The notes below the pieces were generated by a model that saw only the letters and a list, made by a program, of their open reading frames with translations, was not told where the DNA came from and ran no database searches. Positions 5,579 through 5,633 of a DNA stretch of 5,633 nucleotides are shown one piece after another; positions within the stretch are counted from its first letter, which is position 1, and each line of letters begins with the position of its first letter. This DNA comes from Candidatus Woesearchaeota archaeon. GTDB taxonomy: Archaea; Nanobdellota; Nanobdellia; Woesearchaeales; ARS49. The DNA is taken from NCBI GenBank assembly GCA_016203425.1, contig JACQMU010000137.1, positions 1-5,633 on the forward strand, written 5' to 3'. The position numbers and the translations under genes were made by a program.

Positions 5579-5594
5579 ACAAGTGGGCTACAAA
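5572..5594 (+). repeat. Copy 2 of 23-base repeat, just after the integrase
   Basis: Matches copy 1 at 19 of 23 positions. The differences are C4269/T5577, C4276/T5584, C4281/T5589 and G4286/A5594, all transitions. The palindrome TTGTG-N-CACAA (5572-5582) is intact, and the third half-site (TACAAA, 5589-5594) keeps the 11-base spacing. It begins 7 bases after the integrase stop. Confidence 0.7.
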
Positions 5595-5604
5595 ATTTAT
5601 AAAC
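5594..5604 (+). promoter_or_regulatory. Putative TATA box for a gene beyond the right edge
   Basis: ATTTATAAACC is a good archaeal TATA-like sequence that follows repeat copy 2 directly. Transcription would start near 5623-5628, so a plus-strand gene may begin at or beyond the edge. The last 30 bases hold no ATG-initiated frame, only AT-rich sequence. Confidence 0.4.
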
Positions 5605-5633
5605 CCTCAAAAACATTAATAACAACATAATAA

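Larger units (their letters stand above)
4236..5633 (+). mobile_element. Probable integrated element, left end at the tRNA; right end outside the window
   Basis: A tyrosine recombinase gene starts 93 bases after a tRNA 3' end, the classic site of archaeal integration. From about 4290 the plus strand is A/C-rich and T-poor up to the window edge, unlike everything to the left. No second copy of the tRNA 3' part is present, so the right boundary is not visible. The alternative is a short integrase-only cassette bounded by the repeats at 4264 and 5572 (about 1.33 kb). The mobile nature is inferred from the recombinase, the tRNA and the composition. Confidence 0.5.

Noticed and set aside
4264..5594. 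CRISPR or integron attC array interpretation of the repeats
   Set aside because: There are only two copies about 1.3 kb apart with a gene between them, no spacers, and no long imperfect attC-type hairpin. The recombinase shows no obvious integron-integrase signature.

Overview
The window looks like archaeal chromosome, most likely from a small-genome, AT-rich lineage such as the DPANN group (inferred from style, not proven). The signs are TTTAAA-type TATA boxes about 25-30 bases before the start codon, apparently leaderless genes without Shine-Dalgarno sites, a RibL-type FAD synthetase, an argS with an N-terminal domain, and a tRNA gene with a 13-base intron at the canonical 37/38 position. 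Genes are tightly packed: convergent pairs overlap by 4 and 6 bases, and divergent pairs are separated by only about 50-60 bases.

Positions 1-4140 are ordinary chromosomal genes. argS (minus, cut by the left edge) is divergent from a small membrane protein (plus). That gene converges on a 96-residue HPF/RaiA-like protein (minus), which lies downstream of a RibL-like nucleotidyltransferase (minus). The nucleotidyltransferase shares a short divergent promoter region with a UDP-glucuronate decarboxylase (plus). The decarboxylase converges on an unrecognised 96-residue protein (minus). Together these cover translation (ArgRS, possibly a ribosome-associated factor), flavin cofactor synthesis and nucleotide-sugar supply for surface glycans. 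They do not form one pathway.

From 4150 the window changes character. A tRNA-Thr(GGU) gene, split by a 13-base intron, is followed 93 bases later by a 411-residue tyrosine recombinase with a C-terminal zinc ribbon. The recombinase gene has very different base composition (about 10% T in sampled lines, against about 40% T in a sampled line of the decarboxylase gene) and is the only gene with a strong Shine-Dalgarno site. It is bracketed by two copies of a 23-base sequence (19/23 identical, all differences transitions). Each copy holds the palindrome TTGTGNCACAA plus a further half-site one helical turn away, and each is followed by a TATA-like sequence. This layout fits the left end of an element integrated at the tRNA 3' end and continuing beyond the right edge, or possibly a minimal integrase cassette. 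The repeat could be an operator or a recombinase binding site; the sequence alone cannot decide.

The most unusual signals are this repeat pair and the tRNA itself, where both partners of the normally invariant G18-U55 elbow pair are changed (A18 and G55).
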